Source: Accumulibacter sp. | Lineage (GTDB): Bacteria; Pseudomonadota; Gammaproteobacteria; Burkholderiales; Rhodocyclaceae | Direction: 5' to 3' | Length of the DNA stretch: 7,828 nucleotides | Assembly: GCA_031274075.1 (NCBI GenBank) | Contig: JAISQQ010000239.1 | Coordinates: 1-7,828, forward strand | Shown here: positions 6,364-7,828 of the stretch, piece by piece | Numbering within the stretch: position 1 is the first letter of the stretch | Layout of the letters: each line of letters opens with the position of its first letter | Notes under the pieces: model-generated | What the model saw: the letters and a program-made list of their open reading frames with translations, nothing else | The model's database searches: none | Told to the model about the DNA's origin: nothing | Translations under genes and position numbers: made by a program

Positions 6364-6783
6364 ATGGCCGTCTCACAAATCAGCGTTTTCCTGGAAAGCC
6401 AGCCGGGTCACTTGAAGCGCATCCTCGACGCGTTCGAGGCCGCGGGCATCAACGTGCGCGGCTACTCGGCCGGCGATACCGGCGACTACGGCATCGCGCG
6501 CTTCATCGTCGACAAGCCCGGCGAGGCGCTCGAGGTGCTGCGCGCGCTGGGCTGCGCGGTGGCCGGGGCGGACGTGCTGTGCGTCCGTCTGCCCGACAAG
6601 CCGGGGGAACTGGCGCGCGTCATGGGCGTCATCGCGGACGCGGGAATCAACGTGCTCTACAGTTATTCCCTCATTTCGACCTTCATCGCCATTCATGTCG
6701 ATGACATCGGCCGGGCCGAGGCGGCGCTGCGGCACCAGCCGATCGATCTGGTCACGCAGGACGAGTTGGCGGCGAATCTTTGA
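6364..6783 (+). CDS. Tandem ACT-domain protein (putative amino-acid-sensing regulator)
   Basis: A 139-residue protein made almost entirely of two ACT domains, the small ligand-binding modules that sense amino acids and related metabolites. Domain one spans about 4-66, with PGHLKRILDAFEAAGIN (14-31) and a VDKP turn at 49-52. Domain two spans about 70-136, with PGELARVMGVIADAGIN (80-96). Both carry the family's Pro-Gly turn before helix one and the Gly-Ile-Asn turn after it, where ligands bind at the domain interface. No catalytic or DNA-binding domain is attached, so regulation of a partner or simple ligand binding is likely. It lies 35 bases before a PaaK-family ligase gene and is probably co-transcribed with it; the ligand could be an aromatic amino acid or the ligase's substrate (inference from context). 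No clear Shine-Dalgarno sequence precedes the ATG, but a good promoter lies about 40 bases upstream. The length is normal for this family. Confidence 0.88.
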   Translation: MAVSQISVFLESQPGHLKRILDAFEAAGINVRGYSAGDTGDYGIARFIVDKPGEALEVLRALGCAVAGADVLCVRLPDKPGELARVMGVIADAGINVLYSYSLISTFIAIHVDDIGRAEAALRHQPIDLVTQDELAANL

Positions 6784-6818
6784 TCATCGACGGGAAATGG
6801 TAATTGGATAAAACGGGC

Positions 6819-7828
6819 ATGCGGCCAGAAAACTGTTTCGAGCCGGAAATCGAAACCGCGGCGCGGGAAAGCATTCGCCGGATTCAACTGGAAAAACTCC
6901 AAAGACAAGTCGCCTGGGCCTACGAGCGCGTGCCCTGGTACAAGGAACGCTTCCGGCAGCTCGGCGTCGAGCCGGAGGATATCCGCACGCTCGACGACGT
7001 GAGACGGCTGCCCTTCACCGACAAGCAGGTTCTGCGCGACACCTATCCCTACGGCCTCGCCGCCGTGCCGCTCGACGAGGTGACGCGCCTGCACGCCTCG
7101 TCCGGAACCACCGGCAAGCCCATCGTCATCGGCTACAGCCGCCATGACCTCGACATGTGGAGCGATTGCGTGGCGCGCATGGTGGCGATGGCTGGCGTCA
7201 GGCGCGGCGACCGCGTGCAGATGGCCTTCGGCTACGGCATGTTCACCGGCGGCTTCGGGCTGCATTACGGCTGCGAGAAACTCGGCTGCATGATGGTGCC
7301 GGCGGGTTCCGGCAACACCGAGCGCCACCTGATGATGATCGAGGACTACAAGACCACGGTACTGATCTCGACGCCCTCGTATGCGCTGCACATGTGCGAG
7401 GCCGGCGAAGCGCTTGGCTTCGACTGGAAATCGGCCAGCCTGCGCGTCGGCCTGTTCGGCGGCGAACCCTGCACGCCGGGGACGAAGCGCGAGATCGAGA
7501 GCCGGATGCACATCCTCTGTACCGACAACTACGGACTCACGGAAGTCAACGGTCCCGGCGTGGCGGGCGAATGCCTGGCTTCGCGCGACATGAACCACAT
7601 CGCCGAGGATCATTTCCTGTGGGAAGTCATCGACCCGGTCAGCGCCCAAGCCGTGCCCGAAGGCAGCGAAGGCGAACTGGTGCTCACCCAGCTCGACAAG
7701 GAAGCCTTCCCGATGCTGCGCTACCGCACGCACGATCTCACGCGCGTCGTCACCGAAGCCTGCGCCTGCGGGCGCACCCACGCCCGCATGGCCAAGGTGC
7801 GCGCGCGCACCGACGACATGCTGATCGT
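6819..7828 (+). CDS. paaK: Phenylacetate-CoA ligase family protein, N-terminal 336 residues (3' end outside window)
   Basis: An adenylate-forming ligase of the PaaK family, which joins phenylacetate or a related aryl acid to CoA using ATP. The frame is open to the window edge, and about 100 C-terminal residues of the usual 430-440 are missing. Visible motifs are the phosphate-binding loop SSGTTGKP (94-101), FGYGMFTGGFGLHYG (137-151), STPSYAL (184-190), DNYGLTE (236-242), RYRTHDLT (301-308) and ARTDDM (329-334), all in family order. The CACGRTH segment (315-321), with two cysteines, resembles a branch of PaaK proteins common in anaerobes and archaea. The ATG at 6819 has only GGA at 6806-6808 upstream; an in-frame TTG at 6804 has GGGAAA at 6792-6797 and would add five residues. 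It follows the ACT-domain gene by 35 bases. True phenylacetate specificity is not shown: indoleacetate, 4-hydroxyphenylacetate or other aryl acids are possible. Confidence 0.9.
   Translation, partial: MRPENCFEPEIETAARESIRRIQLEKLQRQVAWAYERVPWYKERFRQLGVEPEDIRTLDDVRRLPFTDKQVLRDTYPYGLAAVPLDEVTRLHASSGTTGKPIVIGYSRHDLDMWSDCVARMVAMAGVRRGDRVQMAFGYGMFTGGFGLHYGCEKLGCMMVPAGSGNTERHLMMIEDYKTTVLISTPSYALHMCEAGEALGFDWKSASLRVGLFGGEPCTPGTKREIESRMHILCTDNYGLTEVNGPGVAGECLASRDMNHIAEDHFLWEVIDPVSAQAVPEGSEGELVLTQLDKEAFPMLRYRTHDLTRVVTEACACGRTHARMAKVRARTDDMLI

Noticed and set aside
6364..6783. Detached regulatory ACT domain of the SerA-like enzyme at 379-1344
   Set aside because: It is about 5 kb away with its own promoter, has two complete ACT domains and is adjacent to PaaK; a link to the dehydrogenase has no positional support.
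6693..7781. 362-residue open frame on the - strand
   Set aside because: Antisense to the clear PaaK-family coding region, whose motifs are intact on the + strand; the reverse product shows no family features.

Overview
The window is GC-rich, gene-dense DNA, almost certainly bacterial chromosome. Protein families, codon use and the style of the intergenic repeats suggest a betaproteobacterium, perhaps a Rhodocyclales-like one. That placement is an inference from general impression: there is no rRNA or other marker gene in the window.

Layout, all genes on the + strand. (1) Positions 1-1344 hold the 3' end of gnd (6-phosphogluconate dehydrogenase) followed 12 nt later by a complete 321-residue D-2-hydroxyacid dehydrogenase of the phosphoglycerate dehydrogenase type; they look like one operon. 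(2) Positions 1345-1766 are non-coding and hold a pair of opposed 26-nt palindromic units and a short degenerate 9-bp tandem repeat. (3) Positions 1767-6161 encode one very large (about 1464 residues) exported/membrane protein that I cannot assign to a named family. By eye it consists of two homologous halves, each a long probably periplasmic beta-rich region followed by about four membrane segments. The second half begins with its own signal-peptide-like segment. (4) Positions 6162-6363 hold a 15-bp perfect hairpin, an array of nine 7-bp repeats and a good sigma70-type promoter whose -35 hexamer lies inside the array. (5) Positions 6364-7828 hold a small double-ACT-domain protein and the first 336 codons of a phenylacetate-CoA ligase (PaaK family), which runs off the window. 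These two are probably co-transcribed from the promoter in (4).

The gnd/dehydrogenase pair belongs to central carbon metabolism. The ACT/PaaK pair suggests activation of an aryl-acid by CoA with an amino-acid-sensing partner, as in aromatic amino acid breakdown. The large middle gene sits alone between its own flanking non-coding regions, and no neighbour reveals its job. The points most worth following are the duplicated architecture of this giant protein, the heptamer trace at the join between its halves, the covarying palindrome pair, and the repeat-embedded promoter. I see no CRISPR array, tRNA, rRNA, transposase or phage gene.
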